A stretch of DNA of 64,000 bases from Hyphomicrobiales bacterium (lineage in GTDB: Bacteria > Pseudomonadota > Alphaproteobacteria > Rhizobiales > Xanthobacteraceae): the NCBI GenBank assembly GCA_021730985.1, contig JAKFYI010000004.1, positions 62,001-126,000 on the forward strand, written 5' to 3'. The notes beneath the pieces are model-generated. The model ran no database searches and had not been told where the DNA came from. It was given only the letters and a program-made list of their open reading frames with translations. The translations under genes and the position numbers were made by a program. Of the stretch, positions 28,001-36,386 are shown piece after piece. Positions within the stretch are counted from its first letter, which is position 1; each line of letters starts with the position of its first letter.

Positions 28001-30309
28001 TTGCCGGTGTTGGTGCCGACCAGACCGCCGGCGAAATTGAAGCCGCCCACTCCGTCGAGGCCGCTGCCAACCGAAACATTCACCATCGCCTTCGAGCCGG
28101 AGATGGTTCCGGAGTTCACGCCGGCCAGACCGCCCGCCGTGATGCCGGTAAAGCTGCCGCCGTTCACCGTTCCACTGACGTTGACCTTGATGATCTGGCC
28201 GCCGGCGAGGTTGTGGCCGACCAGCAACCCTATCAACTGGTTGTTGCCGCCCGCGTTGACCGTGAGGTTGGTGAGATTGAGATTGCGGATGATGCCGGAG
28301 TTGGCGGCGAGAGCCGAAGGACCGTTGATGATGAGATTGGAGATGGTGTGGTCGAGTCCGTCGAACTCGCCCTGGAACGTGAAGGTGAGCCCGTTCATCG
28401 TCGCGCCGCCGGCGTTGATGTCGCGGCCGAGCGCGTATTTAAGGCCAGCGTTTAGCGCAATGCTCTGCAAATTGGTGATGCTATTGACCAGCATGAAGTA
28501 ATTGAACTGGCCGGACACCGCGTTGTTGGTCGTCACGCCCCGGGTGCCGCCGCCCTGCCCGCTCGGGGTGAAGTTGGTCGGCGTGCCGTAGGTGCCGCTC
28601 ACCGGATTGTCGTAGAACACCACCCGGCCGGTGCTGTTGGTCCAGTCGATCCGGCTTCCGGTTGTGAACTGCTGGAAAATGATGTTGCCGACGCCGGTAC
28701 CGGTCACGTCTGCCCGCACGACCAAACTGCCAGCGCCCGTATTCGAAATGGTGACGCCGTCGTTGAATTGAACATTCCGGAATGCGTTGAGTGTCAGCGT
28801 CGTGCCGGTACTCCACGTCAGGCTCTGGGTGACGAAGATGTCACCATTGCCGGCGCCGGCGTTGTTCACAATCGTCACGTTGTTGAGAAGCAACTGCGAT
28901 TGCATCGTCGCAATCGACATCGAATTTGCGCCGTCGATACCACCCACCGTGAAGTCGAACGGATCGAGCAGCAACTGGCCGTAAGAGCCTTGTGCCGCAC
29001 TCGTGTTGACCAATCCGCGGAAGTCGAGCGTGTCCTTGCCCGACACTTCGACGAAGCCGCCGTTACCGCCGGCCGCGCCACCGGTCGCAAGAATCAGTCC
29101 AGAGAAATGCGTGGTACCATCGGCCCAGATGACGACCTTGCCGCCATAGCCCACCGAGGTAGCCGAAGCGTTGATCACCGTCCCGGCATCGATGCTCACC
29201 GTGGTCGCATTCGGCAACGTGCCCGGCTCAAGGGCGCCCTGCGGAATGGTCCCCGCATGCCCGCGCCCGCCGCCAGTGTCGCCGCCGATCAGCACCGTGC
29301 CGCCGCCGGTCGCGCCCGAGGCGTCGAATGTCGCGGCCTTGATCTCGATGGCCTGACCGGTGACCTGGATCTTGCCGCCCTTGGCCTTCTTGCTCGACAC
29401 GTCGAGCTTGCCGGAAATCTTGACGGTCTGCTTGAAGCCCGCGGCGTCCGACGTGGCGCCGCCGAGCACGATCTTGCCGTTGCGATGGCCGACCGAGCGC
29501 GCCTCGATCACACCGGTGTTGTTGATGACGGAATCCACCACGGTGCGCGCGGCAGCGGCGGTCAGCTCGACCCGGCCGCCATTGGCCCTCAGCAGGCCTT
29601 CGTTCTTGACCAGCGCACTAAGCGGCAGGCCGGTTTCGACGTCGCGGACGGTCGACGAGATCGCGTCGCCGGGCGACAGCTTGATGAGTTCGTCGCCGTA
29701 GAAGTCGAGCGAGAAGGTGTTGGCGGAGGCGAGACCGATGGTGCCGAAGCGCGCCGTGATGGTGCCGCTGTTGCGCACGCCGGGCGCAACCAGCGCCGCG
29801 AAGCCGTGGCTGTGCGAGTTGATGGTGCCGAGGTTGACGATCGAGGCGTCCGGCCGGCCCGGAATGTTGAACTGGTAGCGGCCCGCCATGAAGCTTTCGT
29901 TGGAGATGTCGCTGGTGGTCGCCAGGAAGCCCGCAGTGTTGATGGTGGCGCCGCGGCCGATCAGCAGTCCGTCAGGATTGACCAGGAAGACGCGGCCGTT
30001 GGCATCGAGCACGCCGTTGATGCTGGACGGACCCATGCCGCCGGTGACGCGATTGAGCGCGATCGAGCCCGAGCCCGGCTGGTTGAAGCGCACCGAATCG
30101 CCGGACCCGATGTTGAAGGTCTGCCAGTTGATGATGGCGCGGTCGGTGTGCTGATTGATGATGACGTTGTTGGTGCCGCCGCCGTTGATGGTGGCGCCGC
30201 CGCCGACCACCGTGCCGCCGAGCGGATTGGCGAGAACCGCCGTGAGGCCGAGCGGCACAAGCGCCGACGTTGCGAGCAGCAGATGACGGAGTGGGTGCCA
30301 CTTCGACAT
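25048..30309 (-). CDS. Two-partner-secretion exoprotein (FHA/TpsA type) with C-terminal subtilisin domain
   Basis: A 1753-residue exoprotein. ATG at 30309 opens a signal peptide (MSKWHPLRHLLLATSALV, cleaved after VLA). Residues ~28-270 form the haemagglutination-activity/TPS domain (NVIINQHTDRAIINWQTFNIG, FLVNPDGLLIGRGATINTAGF), which routes it through its TpsB partner. A long beta-helix follows, with GLUG-type repeats (GGLVGVNSG, GGLVGTNTGN) from about 620 to 1220 and a Pro/Thr linker near 1310-1365. Residues ~1366-1440 look like an I9-type inhibitor. Residues ~1465-1735 form an S8 peptidase with an intact triad: Asp1490 (VIDSEVD), His1520 (HSHGTAMAG), Ser1673 (GTSIATAHVSG), and oxyanion Asn1610. 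The fusion suggests a self-processing surface or released protein. The stop of tpsB is one base before the start. Confidence 0.9.
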   Translation of the reverse strand: MSKWHPLRHLLLATSALVPLGLTAVLANPLGGTVVGGGATINGGGTNNVIINQHTDRAIINWQTFNIGSGDSVRFNQPGSGSIALNRVTGGMGPSSINGVLDANGRVFLVNPDGLLIGRGATINTAGFLATTSDISNESFMAGRYQFNIPGRPDASIVNLGTINSHSHGFAALVAPGVRNSGTITARFGTIGLASANTFSLDFYGDELIKLSPGDAISSTVRDVETGLPLSALVKNEGLLRANGGRVELTAAAARTVVDSVINNTGVIEARSVGHRNGKIVLGGATSDAAGFKQTVKISGKLDVSSKKAKGGKIQVTGQAIEIKAATFDASGATGGGTVLIGGDTGGGRGHAGTIPQGALEPGTLPNATTVSIDAGTVINASATSVGYGGKVVIWADGTTHFSGLILATGGAAGGNGGFVEVSGKDTLDFRGLVNTSAAQGSYGQLLLDPFDFTVGGIDGANSMSIATMQSQLLLNNVTIVNNAGAGNGDIFVTQSLTWSTGTTLTLNAFRNVQFNDGVTISNTGAGSLVVRADVTGTGVGNIIFQQFTTGSRIDWTNSTGRVVFYDNPVSGTYGTPTNFTPSGQGGGTRGVTTNNAVSGQFNYFMLVNSITNLQSIALNAGLKYALGRDINAGGATMNGLTFTFQGEFDGLDHTISNLIINGPSALAANSGIIRNLNLTNLTVNAGGNNQLIGLLVGHNLAGGQIIKVNVSGTVNGGSFTGITAGGLAGVNSGTISGSKAMVNVSVGSGLDGVGGFNFAGGLVGTNTGNIISSSAGGNVTAGSNAFAGGLVGFNAAGLIDLSSATGDVKSSGNNVALGGLVGINNSGARIRDSFAEGNVTGDGTVDGCTVNQGNCRPIDVGGLVGVNRGRVESVRNAYLTYAIGDVFVGSGGNAGGLVGLNAGIVLWAEALGTVTGAAGSSTRETVLGGLVGHNLGLAAYSIGYGDVGSSGVNHLIAGGAIGINSGTAIVASLGNVRTGDFGFAGGAVGINETNSCPSGCQTGEGSQYFNTASIFASFAFGTVTVGSSSIAGGLVGGNSGDIFDSVSFSQVTGGGNSILGGVVGVNDLFSTIDSTFGLGTVMSTGSNSWVGGFVGFNGGLITNSGFFGGIAATTASVVGGFAGVNIGQVSESVAVTAISTSGSGNVIGGFTGANFGLMNNDTAAGTINATGVNVVGGLVGVNGTLTLPGGSGNGTGDFASALTGLPYTSFPVGTVNGSSADVTITSGAGSTIGSQIASIDGSVLPTAPSIFLNCDGDICTLFKNGKFTTVLKDKIPDEILAPPMPLWSDRSVNQPVEVLIKLSEPTPPGSQTPGSVTGGDNKPAGSQTPGTPPRSVAPPPAYIRDNGLPSGLPPVTETRFNQSQVLVQFPSNISQAELNRIAQQFGLTILSTTNTGGVITVQFQLGGRQNLRNTIRAMERLRELGLVQPNYSYRIMQEQTVAQATPQAIPPTATTVPRGDPAQYMMGKLNLTDAHRVASGSNVIVAVIDSEVDREHAELAGTVVERFDATDSPARAHSHGTAMAGAIVSRDRLLGVAPGARILAIRAFSETQTSAESTSFTILKSIEWAVSRGARVINMSFAGPYDPSLERALKDAAAKGVIMIAASGNAGPKSPPLWPSADPNVIAVTATDSSDRLFKQANRGPYVSVASPGVEILAPAPQAGYQMSTGTSIATAHVSGIVALMLERDPTLTPRDVRLILESTAADLGPKGRDTQYGWGLVSPQRALAMVDERKRQRGGATTTPAQTPTQR

Positions 30310-30310
30310 G

Positions 30311-32077
30311 CTAGTACCGCACCGTGGATATGAAGAAGAAGCGCCAGTCATCGCGGGGACCCTCAATGCCTTTGGCGGCAGACACGTCGACCATGACGAA
30401 ATTCTGCCACCTCAGCCGGACCCCGCCGCCCGCTGATGCTGCCGTTGTTTCTGCTGTCCCCACAGCAGGCACGATTGTAAAGACTTGGCCGACGTCCGCA
30501 AAGGCGTAGAACTGCGCGTCCGGAGACTGCGGCATCTTATTCACGAAATCGTACCGGAGTTCGCCGCTGGCCATCCAGCAGTGATCCCCCAGCAGTTCGG
30601 ACGGGTCGTAAGCGCGGCCGAACACGCGCCCGCCGTAACCGCACTGCTCGGAGGCGAGCAATGGGCTTGCGGCCCATTGGCCGTAGAACCCAATCAAGGC
30701 GGAAAATTGCCCGCCCAGGGGCTGCAGCCGGCTGGCCGACAGCTCAACCTTGGTAAAATTGACCTTACCGGCCGCGCGCGTGGCCAGCGGATTGCCGTTT
30801 TCGGTGCTGCCGAAGCCCGGAATGCCCTGGCTTACGGTGATGCTGCCCTGGTTGATGCCGCTGAACTTGTCGGCGATGTCGCCATCGACCCGGCCGCGGA
30901 ATCCCCGCAACCGGTCGGCCTGGAAGGGGTCCGGCGCGGTCAGATTGATCTTGCTGTAGCTGTCGGTGATGAACGCGAGCCCGGTCAGGGTCAGATTGCG
31001 TTCACGGGACCGCACGATCGACTGGTACATGCCGAACTCGACGGTCGTGGTCTGGGTCCGGTAATCCAGCAACTGCAGCAGCGGGGTGCCCGGCTTTCCG
31101 TCGCTGTAGGTGGCGTTGACGAAGCCGGTCAGACCCTCGCTGTTGACGACGTGGCGATAGTTGCCGGAAAAAAACATCAGCTCCTTGAAATCGGTCACGC
31201 CGGCGTAAGCCAGGGTGAACGATTCATGGGTGCCAAACACGTTGTTGATGGTCGGCGCAGCCATGAACTGGTACGGCCCGCGCGCCTGCGTGCCACGGTT
31301 GTCGATGCGGCCGTTGAAGTCGTAGCGCTTCTCGGTGACCTCGACGACCAGCACCGACGCGCCCTGCTCGGTCTTTGACGCCTGCAGCGTGGTGGAGAAC
31401 TTCAGGCCCGGCAGGTCGTTGGCGAGCAGCAGGTAGCGCTCGAGGGTGCGGATGTTGGCCGGACGGTCGCGCACGATCTTGGCGGAATAGTCGGTGAAGA
31501 AGTCGCGATAGCGGGCGAGCTTGTCGCGCGGCCACTCGACCCGGCTGACGTAGCCCTCGATCACCTGGATGCGGATCGTGGCGCCGCCCGGGGTCAACTC
31601 CTGCGGCGGGATGATGGCGCGCGACAGCACGTAGCCGTCCGCGCCGTATTTCGCGGTGATGCGCTTGGCGATGTCATAAACGGCTTCGAGCGACACTTGA
31701 CGATTCAGCAGGTCGCGATAGATCGGCGCGAATTCCTGCTCGCCGTACACGGTCGAGCCGACCACCTGGATGCTGCGGATGGTCAGCATGGTCTGCGCGG
31801 CGCCGGCCGGCGCCTCGGTGCTGGGCAGCGAAATCGCCCCGCCGCTCGGGCGTGCCCGGGGTGCCGTGCGCGGATCGACGATCTGGTCGCGCTCGCGGCC
31901 CGGCAACGCGCCGCCCGGGATCTGCGCGAACGCCTCCTGCGCGATGCACAGAATCGCAAGCGCCGCCAGAATCGGGCGCAACGCCGCGCTGCTGCTGCGA
32001 ACGCAAGAACGCAGACCGCACGCCACAACGTGGGAGAAACGCAACCTCACCGGACAACTGACCCCAACCGACACCAA
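30311..32077 (-). CDS. Outer-membrane TPS transporter (ShlB/FhaC/HecB family, TpsB)
   Basis: An Omp85-superfamily pore that exports the adjacent TpsA protein. After a signal-like segment (LRPILAALAILCIAQEAFAQ) come two POTRA-type domains (IRSIQVVGSTVYGEQEFAPIY, ATIRIQVIEGYVSRVEWP). A 16-strand barrel follows, with the conserved VFGRAYDPSELLGD loop (equivalent of the VRGY region) and a terminal aromatic (STVRY), the outer-membrane insertion signal. The N-terminus is uncertain: the frame opens with TTG at 32077 and has no good ribosome site; GTG at 32026 would suit the signal peptide better. It is the first gene of the pair. Confidence 0.93.
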   Translation of the reverse strand: MVSVGVSCPVRLRFSHVVACGLRSCVRSSSAALRPILAALAILCIAQEAFAQIPGGALPGRERDQIVDPRTAPRARPSGGAISLPSTEAPAGAAQTMLTIRSIQVVGSTVYGEQEFAPIYRDLLNRQVSLEAVYDIAKRITAKYGADGYVLSRAIIPPQELTPGGATIRIQVIEGYVSRVEWPRDKLARYRDFFTDYSAKIVRDRPANIRTLERYLLLANDLPGLKFSTTLQASKTEQGASVLVVEVTEKRYDFNGRIDNRGTQARGPYQFMAAPTINNVFGTHESFTLAYAGVTDFKELMFFSGNYRHVVNSEGLTGFVNATYSDGKPGTPLLQLLDYRTQTTTVEFGMYQSIVRSRERNLTLTGLAFITDSYSKINLTAPDPFQADRLRGFRGRVDGDIADKFSGINQGSITVSQGIPGFGSTENGNPLATRAAGKVNFTKVELSASRLQPLGGQFSALIGFYGQWAASPLLASEQCGYGGRVFGRAYDPSELLGDHCWMASGELRYDFVNKMPQSPDAQFYAFADVGQVFTIVPAVGTAETTAASAGGGVRLRWQNFVMVDVSAAKGIEGPRDDWRFFFISTVRY

Positions 32078-32095
32078 CTACTGAGACGTATTCCG

Positions 32096-32806
32096 CTACT
32101 CCGCCGCCGCGAGGCCCTTCTGCGCGTTGCGCTTGAGGCATTCGATGGCGAAGTCGGTCGACATGATGTCGCCGAAGATCAGATAGAAACCGATCAGCGA
32201 GGCGTTGTGGTCCTCGTCGGTCACCGCGGCATTGCCGTCGGTGATCATCACGGTCTTGAAGTTGAGCATCATGGCGTCGCGCGCGGTGGATTCGCAGCAC
32301 ACGTTGGTCACCGTGCCGGTGATCAGCACGGTGTCGAGGCCGCGCGCGCGCAGCACGCCGGCCAGGTCCGATGAGCCCTGGATGAACGCGCTGTAGCGGT
32401 TCTTCTCGACGGTGATGTCGTCCGCCCGGACGTCGAGTTCGGGCCAGATTTCATAGCCCTTGCTTCCGCGCGCCAGTGCCTCGGCGCGGCGGCTGGTGCC
32501 GCGCGAACCGAGCATGTCGTACAGCGTCGACCAGTCCTTGAGCGTCTCGTCGGTGTAGGCGGTCTTGATCCAGACCACGGCGCCGCCGGTGTCACGAACG
32601 GCCTGGGCCAGCCGGTTGATATTGGGGACGATCTCCTGCGCCATCAGGCACGGCGCGTGCGCCACGCTCGGCAACATGAAGGCGTTCTGCATATCGACCA
32701 CGACCAGCGCGGTGCGCCTCGGGTCGAGATCGGCATGAACGTGCTCGCGTCCATGGCGAGTCGTCACGCGGTCGATAACCGTTTGGGGAATCGAGACTTT
32801 GTGCAT
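32096..32806 (-). CDS. Isochorismatase-family cysteine hydrolase (RutB-like)
   Basis: A 236-residue Rossmann-like hydrolase. The catalytic triad is visible: Asp in ALVVVDMQNAF, Lys in ITVEKNRYSAF, and Cys in TGTVTNVCCESTARDAMM. The TNVCxEST form is typical of ureidoacrylate hydrolase (RutB) and N-carbamoyl-amine hydrolases rather than true isochorismatase. No rut genes are nearby, so amide or carbamoyl hydrolysis is a family-level call only. It ends 19 bases before the most upstream tpsB start and is divergent from hemA. Confidence 0.87.
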   Translation of the reverse strand: MHKVSIPQTVIDRVTTRHGREHVHADLDPRRTALVVVDMQNAFMLPSVAHAPCLMAQEIVPNINRLAQAVRDTGGAVVWIKTAYTDETLKDWSTLYDMLGSRGTSRRAEALARGSKGYEIWPELDVRADDITVEKNRYSAFIQGSSDLAGVLRARGLDTVLITGTVTNVCCESTARDAMMLNFKTVMITDGNAAVTDEDHNASLIGFYLIFGDIMSTDFAIECLKRNAQKGLAAAE

Positions 32807-33027
32807 CGCAACCTATCCGCCGACAGAAGCCGAATTATGCGGCCAGGACGATGGTTGAGCAACCGCCGGCGGTGGACAGCGCGCGACTGTGCCTCTGGGG
32901 TGACAGGGCGGCGCGCTCAAATCCAGGAACGGCGGGAGTTGCCGGGGTTAACCACCTCGACAAACAACATTGAAGTCTTCTAAAACAAAGAACCCGACCA
33001 AATGCGGCTCTGCTAAGGCCTTTTGTC

Positions 33028-34254
33028 ATGAATTATGACCGTTTTTTCGCGGATGCGCTCGGCAGACTGCACGATGAGCGCCGTTACCGGGTGTTTGCCG
33101 AGCTGGAACGGGTCGCCGGTCGCTTTCCTCACGCCATCTGGCACACCCCGCAGGGGCCGCGCGATGTCGTGATCTGGTGCTCCAACGACTACCTCGGCAT
33201 GGGCCAGCACCCCAAGGTGATCGGCGCCATGGTCGAGACCGCCACCCGGATGGGAACCGGCGCGGGCGGAACCCGCAACATCGCCGGCACCAATTTCCCG
33301 CTGGTCGCGCTGGAGCGCGAACTCGCCGACCTGCACGGCAAAGACTCGGCCCTGGTCTTCACCTCCGGCTACGTTTCGAACGAAACCGGCATCTCGACCA
33401 TCGCCCGGCTGATCCCGAACTGCCTGATCCTGTCGGACGCCTACAATCACAATTCGATGATCGCGGGCATCCGCAATGCGGGCTGCGACAAGCAGATTTT
33501 CCGCCACAACGACATGGCGCATCTCGAGGAACTGCTGATCGCCGCGGGCGACCGCCCGAAGCTAATCGCCTTTGAGAGCATCTACTCGATGGACGGCGAC
33601 GTCGGCCCGATCAACACGATCTGCGATCTGGCGGAGCGTTACGGCGCGCTGACCTATCTCGACGAGGTTCACGCGGTCGGCATGTATGGCCCGCGCGGCG
33701 CCGGCATCGCCGAGCGCGACGGCGCGATGCACCGCGTCGATGTGATCGAAGGCACGCTCGGCAAGGCGTTCGGCGCGCTGGGCGGCTACATCGCAGCCAA
33801 CAGCACGCTGTGCGACGCCGTGCGTTCCTACGCGCCGGGCTTCATCTTCACCACCGCGCTGCCGCCCGCGGTGTGCGCGGCCGCGACCGCCGCGATCCGC
33901 CATCTCAAGACTTCGACCTGGGAGCGCGAGCGCCACCAGGATCGCGCCGCGCGGCTCAAGTCGGTGCTCACCATGGCCGGCCTGCCGGTGATGGAAACGC
34001 CGACCCACATCGTCCCGGTGATGGTCGGCGATGCGGAGAAGTGCAAGGCGGCGAGCGACCTGCTGCTCAACGAGCACGGCATCTACATCCAGCCGATCAA
34101 CTATCCGACCGTTCCGGCCGGCACCGAGCGGCTGCGCATCGCGCCGTCGCCCTATCACGACGATGGGCTGATCGATGCCCTCGCCGGCGCCATGGTGGAT
34201 GTCTGGGAAAAGCTCGGAATGCCGCTGAAGCAGCGCTCGCTGGCCGCCGAATAA
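33028..34254 (+). CDS. hemA: 5-aminolevulinate synthase
   Basis: A 408-residue PLP enzyme condensing glycine and succinyl-CoA, the C4 (Shemin) entry to tetrapyrroles characteristic of alphaproteobacteria. Landmarks: [30 protein letters not shown], the [15 protein letters not shown] strand with the PLP-nitrogen-binding Asp, and [13 protein letters not shown] with the Schiff-base Lys. Length matches the family. The 221-base upstream gap, divergent from the hydrolase gene, shows no obvious FNR/FixK palindrome. It converges on the AbrB-family gene with one base between stops. Confidence 0.97.
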   Translation: MNYDRFFADALGRLHDERRYRVFAELERVAGRFPHAIWHTPQGPRDVVIWCSNDYLGMGQHPKVIGAMVETATRMGTGAGGTRNIAGTNFPLVALERELADLHGKDSALVFTSGYVSNETGISTIARLIPNCLILSDAYNHNSMIAGIRNAGCDKQIFRHNDMAHLEELLIAAGDRPKLIAFESIYSMDGDVGPINTICDLAERYGALTYLDEVHAVGMYGPRGAGIAERDGAMHRVDVIEGTLGKAFGALGGYIAANSTLCDAVRSYAPGFIFTTALPPAVCAAATAAIRHLKTSTWERERHQDRAARLKSVLTMAGLPVMETPTHIVPVMVGDAEKCKAASDLLLNEHGIYIQPINYPTVPAGTERLRIAPSPYHDDGLIDALAGAMVDVWEKLGMPLKQRSLAAE

Positions 34255-34255
34255 T

Positions 34256-35365
34256 CTATCGCTCCGGGGTATCCAGGCGCGGCGAAGGCTGCGATTCGAC
34301 AGTCATGGGCGGCGGAGGCGGCCCGAGCCAGCGGGCCAGCAGCGGAACCGTCAGCGACACCAGCATGTAGCGCGAAAGGTGGTGCGCCCCGATGAAGATC
34401 GGGTCGAGGTGCAGCGCCAGCGCCATCACCATCATGGTGTCCTGCGCGCCGGGCGCATACGCCACCACCACGTCGGCGATCCGCAGCGGCAGCATCGCGG
34501 TCAGCGCCACCACGAACAGCGAAGCAACCGAGATCGCCACCGCGAACGAGCCGAGCGCGGCGCCCAGATAGCGCAGCAGCGTGATCGGATCGGTGTTGGC
34601 GAAGCGCGCACCGGTCACGGCGCCGATCCCGATCACCGCGGCCGCCGCCGCCCACCACGGCAGCACCGCATCAAGGTATCCGCTGCCGTGCAGCACCGCC
34701 GACGCCAGCATGGCGCCGAACATCAGGCCGCCGGGAAACCGGATCGTCCGCAGGAACACGGCCGCCGCGGTCGAAACCCCGATCAGGATGGCGAGCTCCG
34801 GAACCGACGTGATCCCCGCGCTGGATTTCGGCAGGAACGCGCCGGTGGCGGTCAGGCCAAATAATGCGAGACCGGCCGGGATGCCGATCGTCAGGATCAC
34901 CACGCGCATCACCTGCACGATCGCGATGGCGCGCAGGTCCGCGCGTTGCTCGGCGGCCAGCACCATCACCTGCGCCAGCGCGCCGGGACTCGCGCCGAAC
35001 AGCGCCGACTGCCAGTCCCAGCCGTGCACGACGCGGAGATAGGAGGTGGTTGCGGCCGTCATCACCACGGTCGCAATCAGCAGCAGCGCGATGCTGACCG
35101 GGAACGCGGCGATGCCCTGTAGCGTCTCGGGCGTCACCACCGCGCCGAGCGAGATGCCGACCAGCACGGAAATCGCGCGCGACAGCGGCGCAGGCACCAT
35201 CAGCGGCCGCCCGGCCAGCGCCGCGCCCGCAACCGACAAGAGCGATCCCGAAATGAGGCCCGCGGGAAATCCCGCCCAAGTGAACGCAGCGCCGCCGGCC
35301 GCCGCGATCAGCAGCGTCTCGGCGGTGCGCAGCGTCGTTCGCCGCGTGGCTGCGGAAAGCACCAT
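34256..35365 (-). CDS. AbrB-family membrane protein (ammonia monooxygenase-like, PF05145)
   Basis: A 369-residue protein with about ten hydrophobic segments in two repeated halves. Each half has the AbrB-duplication pattern: FPAGLISGSLLSVAGAA ... LVGISLGAVVTPE in the first and FPGGLMFGAMLASAVLHG ... IGIGAVTGARF in the second, plus APGALAQVMVLA / APGAQDTMMVMAL. The family is often misnamed ammonia monooxygenase; E. coli AbrB was linked to aidB regulation, but the real role is unclear and transport is likely. ATG at 35365 is used; a TTG at 35401 would extend it by 12 residues. No strong ribosome site marks either. Confidence 0.87.
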   Translation of the reverse strand: MVLSAATRRTTLRTAETLLIAAAGGAAFTWAGFPAGLISGSLLSVAGAALAGRPLMVPAPLSRAISVLVGISLGAVVTPETLQGIAAFPVSIALLLIATVVMTAATTSYLRVVHGWDWQSALFGASPGALAQVMVLAAEQRADLRAIAIVQVMRVVILTIGIPAGLALFGLTATGAFLPKSSAGITSVPELAILIGVSTAAAVFLRTIRFPGGLMFGAMLASAVLHGSGYLDAVLPWWAAAAAVIGIGAVTGARFANTDPITLLRYLGAALGSFAVAISVASLFVVALTAMLPLRIADVVVAYAPGAQDTMMVMALALHLDPIFIGAHHLSRYMLVSLTVPLLARWLGPPPPPMTVESQPSPRLDTPER

Positions 35366-35440
35366 CGCGCGATCAATGCCGCGCCGGCCTTGAGGCGTCA
35401 AATGACGTTTCGTGCTGACGGTCTCGCCGCCGCGGACAGT

Positions 35441-35695
35441 TCAGCCGCCGCGATCCTGGCTGAGCACGATCCGCACCAGATCGGCGGCGTTCCTGGCGCC
35501 AAGCTTCGCCATGATGCGCGCGCGATGCACCTCGATGGTGCGCGGGCTGATGCCAAGCTTGCGCCCGGTTTCCTTGTTGGAGGCGCCGGCGACGATCAGC
35601 TTGAGCACCTCGCGCTCGCGCGGGGTCAGCCGTTCGGAGCCCGGAAAATTCACGTCGCCGCGCTGGGCGGTGCTTTGCGAAACGGAACCCGTCAT
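35441..35695 (-). CDS. Orphan LuxR/GerE-type DNA-binding protein
   Basis: An 84-residue protein consisting of a single LuxR-type helix-turn-helix: LTPREREVLKLIVAGASNKETGRKLGISPRTIEVHRARIMAKLGARNAADLV. The closest recalled pattern is the DNA-binding part of FixJ. There is no receiver, PAS or autoinducer domain, and the preceding ~20 residues are unstructured. It could be a constitutive regulator or a remnant of a larger response regulator. It lies between mscL and the AbrB-family gene, same strand. Target genes unknown. Confidence 0.85.
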   Translation of the reverse strand: MTGSVSQSTAQRGDVNFPGSERLTPREREVLKLIVAGASNKETGRKLGISPRTIEVHRARIMAKLGARNAADLVRIVLSQDRGG

Positions 35696-35755
35696 GGCGT
35701 GCGCGATGTTGGCCGCCGCGCCTTTTGGGCGCGGCGCTGGACGCTCGACAATAAG

Positions 35756-36160
35756 CTATTTCTTCAGCAGGTCTCGAATCTCTTCGAGCAGTTGCTCGGA
35801 GCGCGGAGGCGCCGACGGCTTGGCCTCCTCCTTCTGTCTCATCTTCTGTATGGCATTGACCACCAGGAACAGCACGCCCGCGATGATGATGAAATTGATC
35901 GTGATGGTGATGAAATTGCCCCACGCCAGCACGGCGCCCTGCTTCTTCGCGTCGGCCAGGCTGCCCGCAGTCACCGCCTTCGACAGGCCGGTGAAGTAGT
36001 TTGAGAAGTCGAGGCCGCCGGTGATCGCACCGATGATCGGCATGAAGATGTCGCCGACCATGGAGTCGACGATCTTGCCGAACGCAACGCCGATGATGAC
36101 GCCGACCGCCAGATCGACGACGTTGCCCCGCATCGCGAAGTCGCGGAATTTCTTCAACAT
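35756..36160 (-). CDS. mscL: Large-conductance mechanosensitive channel
   Basis: A 134-residue channel protein. The N-terminal helix [33 protein letters not shown] contains the pore-lining Gly/Val pattern of MscL. The second membrane helix is [24 protein letters not shown], and a charged C-terminal bundle ([11 protein letters not shown]) follows. It opens under membrane tension at osmotic downshock. ATG at 36160 gives the conserved start. Confidence 0.96.
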   Translation of the reverse strand: MLKKFRDFAMRGNVVDLAVGVIIGVAFGKIVDSMVGDIFMPIIGAITGGLDFSNYFTGLSKAVTAGSLADAKKQGAVLAWGNFITITINFIIIAGVLFLVVNAIQKMRQKEEAKPSAPPRSEQLLEEIRDLLKK

Positions 36161-36386
36161 GCCTGCCCCCTCGAAACGTTTACGTGGTCCGTAGCCCGGC
36201 ATCCTAGCCTGCGCGACGCGCCGACGCTGCCAGGTCCGCGCAACGAATGCCATCAAGCCTGGATCGGTATAAATTTCAATAGCTTACTATCTCCGTGCCG
36301 CGATGCCGGCGTGTCGGGCCGGGTGGACAACCCTGCACGATCATGGTCCGCTGAGGGTCCTGGGAGGAGCGGCGCAAGGAGCCGGC

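Noticed and set aside
26400-28500. Tandem DNA repeats or CRISPR-like array within the exoprotein gene
   Set aside because: The periodicity is of protein GLUG repeats with divergent codons; no identical direct repeats with regular spacers. No CRISPR array seen in the window.
28768-30333. 521-codon open frame opposite the TPS exoprotein gene
   Set aside because: Antisense of the secretion domain and beta-helix; composition is unlike a protein and there is no ribosome site.
32807-33027. FNR/FixK site upstream of hemA
   Set aside because: Expected because hemA is often oxygen-regulated in this group, but no TTGAT-N4-ATCAA-like palindrome is present.
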